Below the pieces are notes generated by a model. The model saw only the letters and a program-made list of their open reading frames with translations. It was not told the origin of the DNA and made no database searches. Position numbers and translations under genes: made by a program. A stretch of 64,000 bases of DNA from Curvularia sp. ZM96 (Eukaryota > Ascomycota > Dothideomycetes > Pleosporales > Pleosporaceae), in the NCBI GenBank assembly GCA_022457065.1, contig JAJGBQ010000002.1:3410001-3474000 (forward strand), written 5' to 3'. Position 1 is the stretch's first letter. Each line of letters opens with the position of its first letter. Shown here piece after piece: positions 21,441 to 33,847 of this stretch.

Positions 21441-21984
21441 GTCTTGGCAGTTTTCAGTAACCTTACTCACAGCCATTTGCCAGTCTAGTTGAGAGAATGA
21501 TGACAACAAAAAGCGACTCCGAGAATGTCCAAACGTCGATGAATTAATACTACTCAACTTATCCTACGATGACTTACTGCTTGGTAAACATGCGTGCTCT
21601 TCGATGCGAACGATGACTTTCATCTAGAAATTGTCAGCACTCAGGTACATACAGGGTGAACATGTTGGGCAGCTGAGACTTTGGCTCTGCCTTGGACCTT
21701 GTCCTGCATAGCATGAAGAAATGCATACCATCGGATGTATCACGCAAGCTCAGGTGAGTCTGGTTACACCTTCATAGCCCCTGTGTTCCTTCCCCTGAAG
21801 GGTTGCAGGGCGAAGTGAGAACTATGGAGTAGATCGACCTTGGTTGCAATCCAGATCGGCAGCTCGTATTCCTATCTGCAATCCCATGTCTGGCTCGACT
21901 TCGCCGCGCTCGCTCGAATGCGCGCCTCCGATCTCCGATCCAGGACAACGCGTCTCTGAAGGCGAAACAACAGCAACGCCTGCT

Positions 21985-22200
21985 CTAACGGTGCTTTCGC
22001 TCTTTCTGGCGTAGCAAGTCTTGTTGCCTGATGCGCTCGATGGCTAGGGGTGTGAGGACATCGTGGATCCCAGGAGGCAGGAAGGGCATGGATTCGAGCT
22101 TGTGCTGGAACTTGGTGCTGCGTCTAGAAGAAGCAATCTCGATTTTGTACTTGTTGTATTGACTCGTGAAACTGTATGTACACTTGACAAAGTTGCGCGG
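21985..22200 (-). pseudogene. Possible relict coding segment, unknown
   Basis: The minus strand is open between two stops for about 71 codons, with protein-like composition (for example KFQHKLESMPFLPPGIHDV then a basic, Gln-rich helix to the stop at 21985). It has no start codon. It may be a remnant of a transposon or host gene; no family is recognised. Next to it (22200-22260) are GC-rich short palindromes such as GCTGCGCGCAGC. Confidence 0.2.
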
Positions 22201-23124
22201 CTAGAAGACGCCAACGCGACCTGCGCTGCGCGCAGCTAGCCGCTTGCTAGCCGCATTACATACAGCTGCTTATGTAGGCAGAAACCCACGTCTATCTAGG
22301 TTGAGTATATATCCTACAGTTACCTTCTTCTCTAGCTAGGTAAGCTTTCTTGAGTTGGGCTAGCAATCGCGTCGGGCAGGTTTGCTAGCGCGTTAGCGGC
22401 GGATCGTTTGTTCAGACACGTTGTAGATAGCAGCAGCCCTACGATTACTCTGTATTTAACGAGAATTGATAGTGGAGATAACAAGCTAAATGTCTGCTTT
22501 ATTTAAACCTAATAGAGTGCGCAAAGTTGGTAGGGTGCGGCGCTTGTACGCGGCGCTCGCTGGTAATCTACGTTACATAGGCTCTAACATTCCGATGATG
22601 GAACACAACAAATTCAAGGAAACAAGGAGAACTGTCAATCTGCATGCAGGGTTCTACATGGCGTGATGTCGTCACATAAAGAGGATTTTTGCTTTTTCTT
22701 GTGGCTTGAGCCTACGAAGTAGCTCGGGGACCGCAGTAATTGTCAAAAGACTAGCGCTGCGCCACTTGCTTAGTGGATTTTCGGGGCACCGGCGTGGATT
22801 TTCCCCGCAACCTAACGCACGCGCACGCGGAACTAGGGAACTGTTATGTCGGCTCCTGTTGGACCGAGCAAGAGCACGACTATACATAAGCACACTGCGC
22901 AACGACTTCGGGTTCGCATAATCCATACCGTGGTACACATGCGCAGCAGCCAATCATCAGAAGGTTTCTGGAATCTGCAGGTCCGTCACTAGCGCAGCAT
23001 GAAGATCAAGTCAGATCAGTAGCCACATCCTTGGCACGGAGCTGCGCCGGGTCCCCTGTTCAAGCTGTATGGTGCATTCATCGTATACATACATAGAGTT
23101 TTGACGCCTCTGGGTTCGTATCTA
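22201..23124. other. Intergenic
   Basis: No gene. A 93-residue minus-strand frame at 22672-22953 is Arg/Ser-rich without motif. GC-rich repeat-like words near 22350-22410 and 22540 hint at old elements. Confidence 0.35.
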
Positions 23125-23337
23125 CAGAGGGTCAAGGGTAAATTTCGTGACCCCATTACGATACGCTAGTAGGGTGTCTCGGAGCAGACGATGATTGGCT
23201 ATCAATATCAGTAAAATTTCTCTAAGTAGTAAAACCTCTCGATAATCACTACTAAACTCACCCGAATAGGACTAAGTATTGATCAACATAAGCTCCAGCT
23301 CGTAGAGGGGGGCACTAAACTTACCCTTGACCCTCTG
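23125..23337. mobile_element. MITE with 30-bp terminal inverted repeats and TA target site
   Basis: The left end (23125-23154, starting CAGAGGGTCAAGGGTAA) and the right end (23308-23337, ending TTACCCTTGACCCTCTG) are inverted copies matching at about 27 of 30 positions. Both ends are flanked by TA (23123-23124 and 23338-23339), the duplication made by Tc1/mariner/Fot1-type transposases. The 213-bp element has no coding capacity, so it must have been moved in trans. It lies about 180 bp before the ATG of the CFEM/PTH11-like receptor gene. Confidence 0.85.
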
Positions 23338-23518
23338 TATGCACGCAACATATGCCCAGACACGAAGGAACTGGTTCGCTTGCTCATATCATGGGAAAGG
23401 CGTGCAGGTTTCCGGTGGTGTAAGCCACCTCCCCAGGCGTTTGATACGTATAAAAGTGTGTTCCACAGTCAATGATGTTGCTGTAGACCAAGGGCTCCTG
23501 ATATCCAGGTAACCCAAC

Positions 23519-25117
23519 ATGAAGCGTTTCTTCCTCCTCTGCATTTTGCTTCTGGCTGTAGTTATACCGTCTCGAGCCCAAGATCATGCCCTCAGCTCGG
23601 TTCCGCCATGTGCAGTAAGTTATGTACAATTCGACGGCAAGACCAACACACTTATAGCCTACCTAGCAAAGCTGTATAGACAACTTTCTCAAAACACCGA
23701 ATTGTGACGCTCAGTCGGCCTCTTTCCTGCCCTGCCTTTGTACAAATTCTACTGCCTTGACTCAAGTGCGGCAGTGTTTCACTGTCGGATGTACACCGAA
23801 AGAATTGCTCACTGCGCTCAACGCTACTAGCGTCGCGTGCGACGAACCAGTCCGCAACAGATGGAAGTCCTACCGAATTATTCATGTAGTCTTCTTCTCT
23901 CTAGCTCTCACTGCCATCGCTATTCGGTGGACGATTCATGCTGCGCTTAGTCGTATACATTGGCTACAAGAGGCTAATATGGTCGTCGTTTTGGTTAGTA
24001 ATTTCATTCTGATAGAGGATATATCTCACACTCTGCAGGCTCTGAACATTAGTCTTTTCGTTGTTTGTTATAAAATGAGTAAGCGACCAAGCCCACGACA
24101 AATCGCGTCAAGACGTACTCACCACAACAGCGTTTACCGGGCTGGGCCAAGACTTGTGGAAAGTTCCGTTCTCAGACATCACCTATACTCTATACGTCAG
24201 TCTCTCTCTTCTCTTGGTCATCTCTGCGACTCACACTTCCGTCCCAGCTCTTCTGGGTCTCCGAATGCACTTACCTCGCCCACATCACATTCATCAAACT
24301 CCAGTTCCTCCTCTTCTATCTACAGATCTTCCCCGACCAGACATTCCGCCGCATCGTATTTTGCGTCATCGCATTCAACTTGACCTCGATGATTGCTTTT
24401 GTATTCTCTTGTATCTTCCTCTGCTCGCCGATAAGCTTGGCATGGACTCAGTGGGACGGAGAACATACAGGCAAGTGTAACAACAACAACGCGCTGTCCT
24501 ATGCGAATGCTTCCATCAGCATTCTTCTTGACTTGGTCGCGTTGTCTCTACCAATACCACAAATCTGGAAACTGCAACTATCTCTCAGGAAAAAGATTAG
24601 CGTGTTGCTGATGTTCAGCGTGGGAGCTTTGTAAGTGCCAACAACACGTCGTTTTGGATGATGGAGATGCTGACAGGATAACTCAAGCGTGACCATCGTC
24701 TCAATCCTCCGTCTGCGGGCTTTCACCTACTTTGCTAAAACAAGAAACGTCACCTGGGACTTTATAGATGCTTCGCTATGGTCCATCATCGAGTGGGAAG
24801 TCGGCATCATTTGCTCTTGTATGCCTGCCATGCGTCTCGGCTTAGCGCGCTTCTTCCCCAAGATCTTCGGCAGCACCGCACACAGCACATACAAGAACAC
24901 GAACGGAACGAGTCTGGAGCGAGGCGGGAGGATTACACCTCAAGGATTGGGCACGGGTGGTATCAGCGCAAGAACAACATTCATGGTGAGCCATATGGAG
25001 AAGACACAGTGTAGTGACAATGAGGGGGGCTTCGTGCAATTGGTGGAGATCGATGCAGGCGCGCACAGTGCGGCGGCCTCGACAAGGTCGTTGATTGGCG
25101 AGGGCCGCGAGGCATAG
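23519..25117 (+). CDS. CFEM/PTH11-like seven-TM receptor
   Basis: Six exons: 23519-23614, 23715-23993, 24039-24078, 24131-24195, 24248-24630 and 24688-25117, giving 430 residues. Introns are 100, 45, 52, 52 and 57 bp, all GT-AG. A signal peptide (MKRFFLLCILLLAVV) precedes a CFEM-like ectodomain with six cysteines (31, 39, 41, 53, 58, 74), then the fungal rhodopsin-type domain: KMTFTGLGQDLWKVPF, FWVSECTYLAHITFIKLQ, AWTQWDGEHTGKC and SIIEWEVGIICSCMPAMR. These mark the Pth11-related family, which senses surface cues in plant-associated fungi. Canonical CFEM has eight cysteines; two seem absent. The small exon 24039-24078 and the acceptor at 24687 are the least certain parts. Confidence 0.82.
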
Positions 25118-26252
25118 GACCGGACCATTGACGATATGATCAGGGTATATAATGTAGTATTCTCGGGTATTCATTAGTTTCAAAGAAAGACTTGAGCGTT
25201 TAGCATACTCGTTGATTGATATGAGTTAAGTCTTCCGTCTTCACGACCAGTACAATTGAGATGAAGGTAGCTTGGATTGCAGACCTGCGTTACTCAAGGC
25301 GTAATCCCTTTGTTTTGAGGTAGTTTTGCTTCTAGCCTTCCCGTCATCAAGTTCGTCAGGTTTCGAGTCACCATACCACTGTCTCACGTACAATACATTC
25401 ACCATGAGCTCGGCTACTCGCGTGCTTGCCTCACGCATTCCTCGTAGTTCTTCCCGGTACGCGAGTCTATAGTGGCACTTCATCGCATGCACGTCAGCAG
25501 TGCAACCACCTCCTCCCTAAGCTAGCTCAGCACTGTCACCGTAGCTCAGGTAGGGCTAGTGGCTAGGTCTAAGCTCGACTCGGTCGGGCTTGATCGATTT
25601 CGATTCGCGTTTTACTCGACTTAGCTCGGTCGCTCTGGATCCACTTACAAAATATATCCTATAGCTTTCACCCTAGAGTAGTTCTCACACCTATACTCTC
25701 AGTCAACATTTCTACACTGAATCTAGAAGTCTTTTGCGTTCCAATTACTGGACGCAATCCTGCACGAACATCAGCATGGTTCGATTAGCGTTACTTCGGC
25801 CCATAACAACTTCGAACATCAGAGTTCCTCCATCTCACGGGCTGTGACACTGGTCGTCGCTTTGTAGTATGTCGTAGCTCGTGCGATACAGTCATGTCTC
25901 TCCTAGGCCTGAGTAGTAAGTAGAGTGCCCACAGCATATGCAATAATATATTCTTCTAACACAAGCAAATCTATGACGAGAGCATTAAAATGATCTTCCT
26001 TTCTATAAGTTTATGCATGTCTTACTATGGCGTTCTCCGAAAAGAGAAGTGGAGAGGTAGTACCATATGCCTATAAGCCATGGGCCGTGTCGTTGTCGTT
26101 TTGCCCTACCTTGTTTATACCTAGTGGGGCTAGTGGAGCATCATCCTCGGTAATCTCATGCACATTCAAGGGCGGTAGCCACGTTGTTCGGCCTGACTTC
26201 GAACTGAGTGAGCCCGCTGCAGTTTGACTAGCTTTCCACATCGGCTATCAGC
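25118..26252. other. Intergenic
   Basis: No gene. Around 25550-25640 there are repeated words (CTCGACTCGGTCG and ACTCGACTTAGCTCGGTCG) that look like degenerate element DNA, but no paired ends or target duplication were found. Confidence 0.4.
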
Positions 26253-27869
26253 ATGTCCAGCACTACCGTGGTCGTCCTTTTAGCAGTGGGCGCACTAAGC
26301 TTGATTTACGTCTACATCAACAACAAAAACCACCGCGATACCTAGGAAAAGCCGCTCCTCAAGTTGCCCCTCATAGGCGATCTTCACAGCTCTCCAATCG
26401 AGAAGCCAATGGTAAACTGGAGTGCATGGTCTGAACAAAATGGGTCGATTACTGTTGCAAGACTCTTTGGGATTGTGCCCGTCGTCATTCTCAACTCCCA
26501 AGAAGCTGTTACCGAGCTTTTCAGTCGCCGCAGCCAGTGGTATAGTAACCGACCAGCCTCTGTGAGCATGGAGATGATTACAGGGGCTGAACCAGGGCGC
26601 TCTTGATTCACGCTAATGCACGACTACGATGAACATCTCAAGCTGCATCATCGCATTCTATCGCCAAGTTTGGGTGCGCCTGCAGCTCACAAGTATCAAC
26701 CGCTCGTGGAACTTGAAGCCAAGCAGCTGCTTTTTGATATAAACAACGCTCTTGGAAACTCCATTGACGGTCGTACAATCACTACAAAAGCTCTTTACCC
26801 GCTACTCGAACGTACTCAATCCAGCGTGATCTTAGCGCTCCACTATGGCCTTCGCATTCCTAGTTTCGAGTATCCGGTACTTCACGAGATTATGGCCATT
26901 CAAGCAAAAGTCACTCATCTCGCGGCAAATCCCCAGCTCCCGGATCTCATGCCGTTTCTGCGCTATTTTCCCAAGTCGATTTCACCATGGCGGAAGTATG
27001 CTGATGAACTCTATGCGTCGCAAGTGGATCTTTATGTCCGCCTCTTCAATCACGGCAGAGACGCACCAGGCTGGAATGCTACAAAACAAGCTATTGCGAC
27101 CGCATCAAAACATGCTCCTGCGGACAACCCAGTGGCAGATGTGGACCTTGCTTTTACACTCGCAACATCAATCCAAGGCGGCATGGAAACGTCACCTCGT
27201 CAGATCCTTTGGCTGTTTGTCGCAGTCATACAGAATCGTGAGTTCTTGACTCACGCGCATCGAATTCTAGATGAAGTAGTTGGTCGCAACCGTCTCCCTA
27301 GATTTGCAGACCGTAAAGGTCTGGCTTACATTGACGCCATCACACATGAGCTATTTCGCTGGCGGCCTATATCCCCAGGATCAATTCCGCGACGCGCTGA
27401 TCGGGAGGATGAATATGCTGGCGTGAAAATCTCAAAAGGCGTTACAATCATGGCAAATGCGTGGGCCATTGGTCGCGACAAGAAAGTGTTTGATTCATCT
27501 CACGCTGATGTCGAAGAATTTGCGCCCGAACGCTGGCTTCGAGATGGAAAAGTCCGTAGTGACCTGCCTCTTCCCGTGTTCGGTCAAGGCCGAAGAATAT
27601 GTCAGGGAAAGCGTGTGGCTACTGACGGAACGTTTTTGAACGTTGCGCATCTACTTTGGGCATTCGATGTGGAAGTGTGTGAGGGCGAGGACGTGGATCC
27701 ATGGTCGATGGTAGTTGTCGGGTTCATGACTGAGCCAAAGCCTTTCAAGCTCCGCCTGAAGCCTAGGGGAAAATGGGTACTGGACGTAATAAGGGAAGAG
27801 TGGGAAAGAACCGAGAAGGATCTTAACATAGTCATGGGTGTTGCTGATGACGTTGAGAGTGAACGTTGA
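26253..27869 (+). pseudogene. Cytochrome P450 pseudogene (two in-frame stops)
   Basis: One continuous frame of 538 codons has P450 layout: an N-terminal membrane anchor, the LPLIGDLH hinge, an I-helix GGMETS, the ExxR motif in ELFRWRP, PERW, and the heme signature FGQGRRICQG (Cys at codon 450). Two stops interrupt it: TAG at 26343-26345, just before the hinge, and TGA at 26604-26606, in the B-C region. Both are single C-to-T changes from CAG and CGA, and the first is in the CpA context preferred by RIP. No plausible intron removes either stop while keeping family residues. The rest is uneroded, so inactivation looks recent, or these are sequence errors. The substrate is unknown. Confidence 0.85.
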
Positions 27870-28430
27870 TTCGCAACCCCTTGCCGGGTTGGAGCAGATA
27901 GCGAAGGTGCAAGACAGCAATTTGTTGGTAGGGTGGGATTTAGGCCAGTTCTCGACCAGCATCTGCCCGGTTCGCTGCCTCACCCCTCCCATGATATCCT
28001 CTTTTGCAATCATCTTAAGTCATCGAAGACGTTACAGTAAGATTCCATGAAGCTACAACAAATAGCAAGGTGCATTCGCGATACGTTTTGCGAGCATGCA
28101 GTGTATCTTTGTGCGTTGATGAGTGGGTTTTGTATTTCTAATGAGCAATCTTATGCGCGGAGTTCCATCAATTGCCTGTCTTCAAAATATGATATGGTAG
28201 ATTGCTTGCGAAGACACGGTAAACAGCGCTATGGAAAAGATTTCCATAGTAGGATTTTGATAAATGCTAATCGAAGATATTGGTTGAGAAATAAAGATAT
28301 CGAAGTATATACATGCCAACAACACAAAATGACTAACGCAGACTTATTTACAAGTAGTCCTCTGCTAGTGAGCCATATCCAATGCCCTGATTTCAACTCA
28401 TGGTGAGCTTGCCTGGTCGGTTGAAAATTT
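27870..28430. other. Convergent intergenic
   Basis: Spacer between the 3' ends of the P450 pseudogene and the esterase gene. AT-rich; no gene seen. Confidence 0.5.
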
Positions 28431-29363
28431 TCAAGCTGACAGCCCAAACCACCTCAAATCCTCGGCCTCATGCACAGGCACTGTGTGGCCAACACCTGCC
28501 GCGCTGACTCCTACAAGCTTCGTGCCATCGCCATAGATCATCTGCGTGTAACCATTCTGTGGAACGTTTGAAACGTTCTTGGTGTAGGAAACACCAAGCA
28601 GACCACTCCATTCCTTCAGCTGTTCGCCCAAGTTGGGGTGCTTGACGAGGGTGTCTGCGGTGCCGTGATAGGTCATCAGGCGGGGGTATGTGCCGGTGTA
28701 ACCTGGGTACATGGCTTTGACTTGCGCAACCCACTCTTGTTGAGTCTTGATAACCTGGCCGTTTGCACAACGGGGGTCGGCGGTGCTAGGACTGGCGCCC
28801 GGACTGCCTGCAACGCAACCTGCCGCTACGCCGGAGTAGCATGTTGCCGCGGAGAAGACCTCTGGGTAGGTGGCCATCATAACATTGGTCATCATGCATC
28901 CAGAGCTGCTACCAGTGACGAAGACCTTGGCAGGGTCGGCTGAGTACTTCTTGATAGTGTACTGAATCATGTTGTTTAGGCCTTGGTTATCACCACCCTT
29001 CTCATGAGAAAGTCCCTTCGCGGTGTTGACTTCCCAGCAGTTGTTGTCTTTTTTGGTCGAAGGGAAGATGGTGATGAAGCCTTTCTGCTCCGAGAGGCTG
29101 TTGTACTTCGTCATCTGCGCATATTGCTCGCCAGAGCCTCCACAGGGGTGCAACTTCAAGAATCAGTATGCAACATGTGTCAATGATTGCTGAAAACTTA
29201 CTGCGAGGATGATGGCGGGCTTGGGGGCCAGTTTCGCAGGAACATATATGTTCATCTGAAGATTCGTCGGGTTGGATCCAAAGTCATTGACGCGAGTGAG
29301 AGCGCCATTAGCAGTTGCGCAGATGGCAGCGAAAGCGCCGAGGAGAGTAGTCGTGGTGTGCAT
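28431..29363 (-). CDS. Secreted acetylxylan/feruloyl esterase, carbohydrate esterase family 1
   Basis: Exons 29363-29202 and 29153-28431, with a 48-bp intron (GTAAGT...TGAAG) in phase 0, give 294 residues. A signal peptide (MHTTTTLLGAFAAICATANG) opens the protein. The alpha/beta-hydrolase of CE1/PHB-depolymerase type shows LHPCGGSGEQY (oxyanion region), the nucleophile elbow GSSSGC with Ser ~137, the acid in YHGTADTLV and the His in GVGHTVPVHE. Length fits fungal AxeA-like enzymes without a cellulose-binding module. It removes acetyl groups from xylan outside the cell and would work with xylanases or xylosidases, such as the hydrolase whose end is at the start of this window. Intact. Confidence 0.92.
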
Positions 29364-31470
29364 GTTGAAAGAAGGTGATGTGCGAGCCTAATGACGGATG
29401 TCTTGCGCGGGTCTTTGCTCCTTTTATGTTTTTGGCACTCCGAGAATCCTTTCAGTTACTAGATATAGTCGGGACCGATCTCCGTACCCACCGTTGGTGG
29501 TGAACTCACCCTTCATCAAAACACTCTACACAGGTTGCGCACGGATCTGCAGGCACTATAATACGAGTTTACCCCACAACCAGTAACTTAGCCATGAGAG
29601 AGATTTTCCGGGTACCCTTTACTTTCGCACAGTATTTGACAGCTATTACTCCCTAAAGCTTCTTTGCATGGGCCTGGAACAACATCGATTCAATGAAATC
29701 GCTGCAAGCAGAGTGTTATCAGCACCTCGGAAATCATCCCTATTCGATAAGGCATGGTAGGCCAGCTTAGAGAATAAACCCAATCGTCGTCGAAAAAAAA
29801 AACAGGGAACGTTTGACACCATCTCAGGTGCTGGTCTCTTCCCCGTTTCAGAGGCTTTCTTGACTCAATCCCTGTCGATAAGAACGGACTAACAGCCCCT
29901 TCAGTAGAATCCCGTCTACGGAGTAGGCGTAAGGCGAGTTTCAAGAATCTCGTCTGACTCGCACATGTCTATGTTTCACTGACCTCACTAGTAGTTACAA
30001 AACACCAAAAATACGAGCCAATTCACGTAAGCGTTGGTCTTGGAGAAAAATCAAAGATCAGGCATCCTCATAACAACAGCATGAGGGCGCGCTTGCGATA
30101 CAAGGATCCTTAATCACGCCGCGCGTCTGGTTAATTAACCTACTACCGTGCTTTGTTTCCGAAACATCCCAAATAGGGAAGGTGATCGACTGTGCGCGCA
30201 CATCACTGACTCTGTTTGTAACAACATCTCCGCATGGGTCTGCCATGTGTTTCAAAGAGTGGGGAATACTTTCCGAATGTAGTAGATTGGCTTGAGTTGG
30301 TAGATTGTGGATATATCCTCAACGTCGGGACATCACCTGAGGAATGTTCGGCAGTTCTCTCACGCGAATTTCAAGGCGTAAATGACGTCAGTGCACGAAA
30401 ACTTCGGAACCCTGCCAAGGTCATACTTGTGTGGACGAACAATCGAGAGGTATTCAGCCATCGGCATAATACTGGTAGGTAACCAAACACTCGGTGCGGA
30501 CATACTGGTACGAAGTACGAAGTAATGCAAGAGTATGCAACCATCTGATAGGCACAATACATATGTCGGTCCGATATCAAAGTCTCCAGCACTGTGGTTT
30601 GTGGGGTAGTTTCACCGACTCAGCCTAATGAAGTAGACGGAACCTACCGCTTGCATGAACTGCAAGGATAAAATGTTCCTTCGAGACGCACTACGGGTTG
30701 TCAAACTGCAGAGAAGGAACTTTGGAAATGTGATATTATAATGACATTTGCCACTCCAATAATAGGTACTACGGCTTTCACTGTTCAGGATCGATATAGG
30801 TTGACTTACAGTATTAGAGGGATTCCAGGAGTAAGTTAAACAGACCCAGCGCGCTCTCAAATTTGTGGGTTTAAAAAATTTGTTTGGCACGTAGCGTCTG
30901 TGAGTCAGAGGCAATCTTATCGGACATGTTGCAAACTGCAGAACTGCAGATGTGGACAGGCTGCGGCAAGTGCCAAGAATCATGTAAATTGGAGGTCGAT
31001 TGCAAACCGAGCATTTCTGCCATATTATCCGTCATCTCAAATTGATTGGAAGAAGGCCGATCCAACAAGTGAACTGATCGAAGCAGCGCAAGCGTGGCCT
31101 GACCCTCGCTCATACAATCTACGACCAACAGGAATTCTGCTTATGAGTAGGGGCTCGATATCCACCTCTGGCCTTCGCGGCCTGCAGTTGCACCATGTTT
31201 TATTCGCGAGTCACTCTTTGCGTCAGCAAGTGATGTATGGGCTCTATGTTTGCTTGACGCTGCTTTCTGAACTTACTTGGATGAATGATATACTGTGATG
31301 TTTCCGTCTCTGCCGGCAAGCAAATGGTTTGAACAGCCTAGGATCCACATATAAACCTCTTGTTTGAATCACTCCAATGTATTTTGTTTCTTTTCTGTTG
31401 TTTACTACTGACTCGCCTACGGCGATGAACCCATTAGAAGTATCCCAAAAAAAGAACGGCAAGCCGTCCT
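29364..31470. other. Gene-free AT-rich region
   Basis: No gene supported on either strand; frames are short and unlike any family. The first few hundred bases are likely the esterase promoter. Confidence 0.4.
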
Positions 31471-31632
31471 CAGCCCACCAAGAAATCTAAAATGTAAAAA
31501 AAAAGGGGTTTGCCCAAGGAAGGATTCAGTTGCGACACCTCGAGTCTCAGGGCCTCCGGCTCCACTTGAATCCAAAATGTTGGGACAGGTCCCAACCCCC
31601 CTTATTTTCGATTTTGATCTTTTGGTGGGCTG
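31471..31632. mobile_element. Possible MITE or foldback element
   Basis: CAGCCCACCAA at 31471 and TTGGTGGGCTG ending at 31632 are perfect 11-bp inverted ends. Similarity extends imperfectly to about 23 bp (AATCTAAAAT against AGATCAAAAT). The interior holds the palindrome TGGGACAGGTCCCA and no coding capacity. No clear target-site duplication flanks it, so it may be an old or partial copy. Confidence 0.5.
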
Positions 31633-33847
31633 TCATACCCTTCTTGTGAATGATAAGTCTAGTGTGTTTCCCTCATTTGATGATGGATCTGAGAGTGGCT
31701 TTTTAGGTGCTGCAAAAAATGCAGCGGAAATAGCGGACCATCAATGAGGTCTGTAATAGACTCTTCACCGTCGATACAAAGGAAAAATTGATGAACAAGT
31801 TTGGAACACATCCATAGTGAGCACTTTAGAAGATTCAAGACAGCATTCATCATGGTATATATTCTCGTCAAAGACGCCCTTATTTGAAACAGCGGGAGTT
31901 AGGTGAATATGGTATTCATTATATGGAATTTTCATCATAACAGAACTTGCGTCAGAGAGCTCATGATCTGGATGAAATAGACTACTTTACGGTCAGCTTG
32001 CTCAAAAATGTATCAGTGGCTAAGGTGACTTTATTCGAGCCTGGTTCTGTTATCTCATTGAAAGGCACAATACTGATTCGCTAACTTCATGCACACTTTG
32101 GGGCTTCGGCGAACTACTTGTTCATCTCTTTGCTGGTCTTTAGCTTGCATGAGCTAGTTTTCATTGTCAAGGTGTCCAGTGGCTTCAGACTTCTAAAACA
32201 AGCTGACTCCTACATCGTTCCTGATATCAAGATCATAATATTGTACATTCATATCAATTCTTTTACATGTCTTCTAATGAGAAGATGGTCGTCGGGTCGT
32301 TCTCTATATGCAGAAAATTAACAACCATTCCAGTTACCTCGCCAAAAGACATTCTAATGTAACTCAATGAGATCCCTGAGATGGCGAATATGACTACATA
32401 CTATGTAATCTAGCTGTTCTATTGCGTTGTTACCCGTCACGTCATGTTATCTTGTTGGAGTCAGGTGCATGGTGGACTACTTCTGGCTTCAGATTCGTCA
32501 TTCAACGTATGTGAACAACAATCGTTTTGATCATACCAACAGATATGGCTTTTATATTTGTGTAGTTCTTCCTACACAGTAAAAATCTTTGCTACAATCT
32601 CGAGATAACATGCGTTGGCTCAGGTGGAAGCAGCTCGAACTCGCGTTATTCTTATGTTTTCATGGGCGCATATTTGGTCGTGCTGTGAATATGCCACTAC
32701 CTCGAGAAAGCCTAATATGTAGCTGGGCGGGAAAACTCATAAACTCGCTGCCACGGAGGTCTCAACTCATACGCCTCTTTTGAGCTCAGAAAAACTGTCC
32801 CAATGTGGCTCATTTTCATGCAACATTTCAGTTCAGCTTATCAGCTTGTAGTCCAGAATCAAGCTTTTGGATTACGTCAATCGTATCCTATACAGCAAGT
32901 CACACAAAGGCCGGTCCGACTCGCTTACGGCGCGTCATAGTCCCAACAGCTCGTTAAGCCAATTTTGAACGACAAGGTGTAAGAAACGGTAACTGCACAT
33001 TAGAACCGAGCAGACCATGTCGCCACTCCATGTATCCATCGCTAATACGGCAGCCGTGGTCAAAGCTACAGACATAGACCACATCTGAAATTTCCTAACC
33101 GACATGATCCTCGCCCCAGTCGTATAGCTTCTGCTTGCCCTATGAATCCTCAAACGTTGATGATCTGTTGACCTAACGTCTCGTATTAACCCGACAAGGA
33201 GGACGAAAATTGCGCATGTACTCCGAATTCCGTGTCTCTCATCAAAAGTAAGCTTCAAAAATACAAATAAAAAAACTTCCAGCATAGTTACTTTGCAGCA
33301 ACTGAAGAAGATATAGTTGTTTACCAAATGACAGAAATTCATTATTTTAATATAAGTGATCAGAATATGACTGATGCAATTGTGTGAGACCTGGTCCCCT
33401 TATCTCTTCAACTGTCACGACGTTGAAACCATTCTTTTATAGTTCGTTCACTCCAGGATGGCATGGCACACTACAATCCACCCTGACCCGTCTTAGCCAA
33501 GCTGTCCAATTCAGCAAACATCATGATACGAAAGTATGAGTGAAACGGAGTTGGAAAAAGATACATTCACATAGCAGATATTCTAACTCAAAAGTGTTGA
33601 AAGAGATATCTATTGTGAGCGTTGTGAAGATGCCTCAGCTAAACCAAATCAATACCTCTCAAACTCCTGCGCCTAGTGATGCGTTGTACCTGCTTTACAC
33701 AATACCCCAGCCTTGGAAAATCCCCACTGAACATACAAGGAGCTTCTTGACTCCTCTCCTTAGGGTCAGAGACGACAACCCCAGTGTCTCGGTCCCTGCC
33801 CTCTTCACTCTTTTCTAGCACCCCTACCTCCAACACTTCCCGTTCCC
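31633..33847. other. Gene-free AT-rich region
   Basis: Nothing recognisable. Short frames only, including one at 33540-33818 without motif. Confidence 0.4.

Noticed and set aside
22672..22953. 93-codon minus-strand frame
   Set aside because: Arg/Ser-rich with no motif; mirrored by a similar plus-strand frame.
26343..26345. Intron that would remove the first P450 stop
   Set aside because: Any GT-AG pair ending at this TAG would be under 40 bp or would delete the membrane anchor; a nonsense change fits better.
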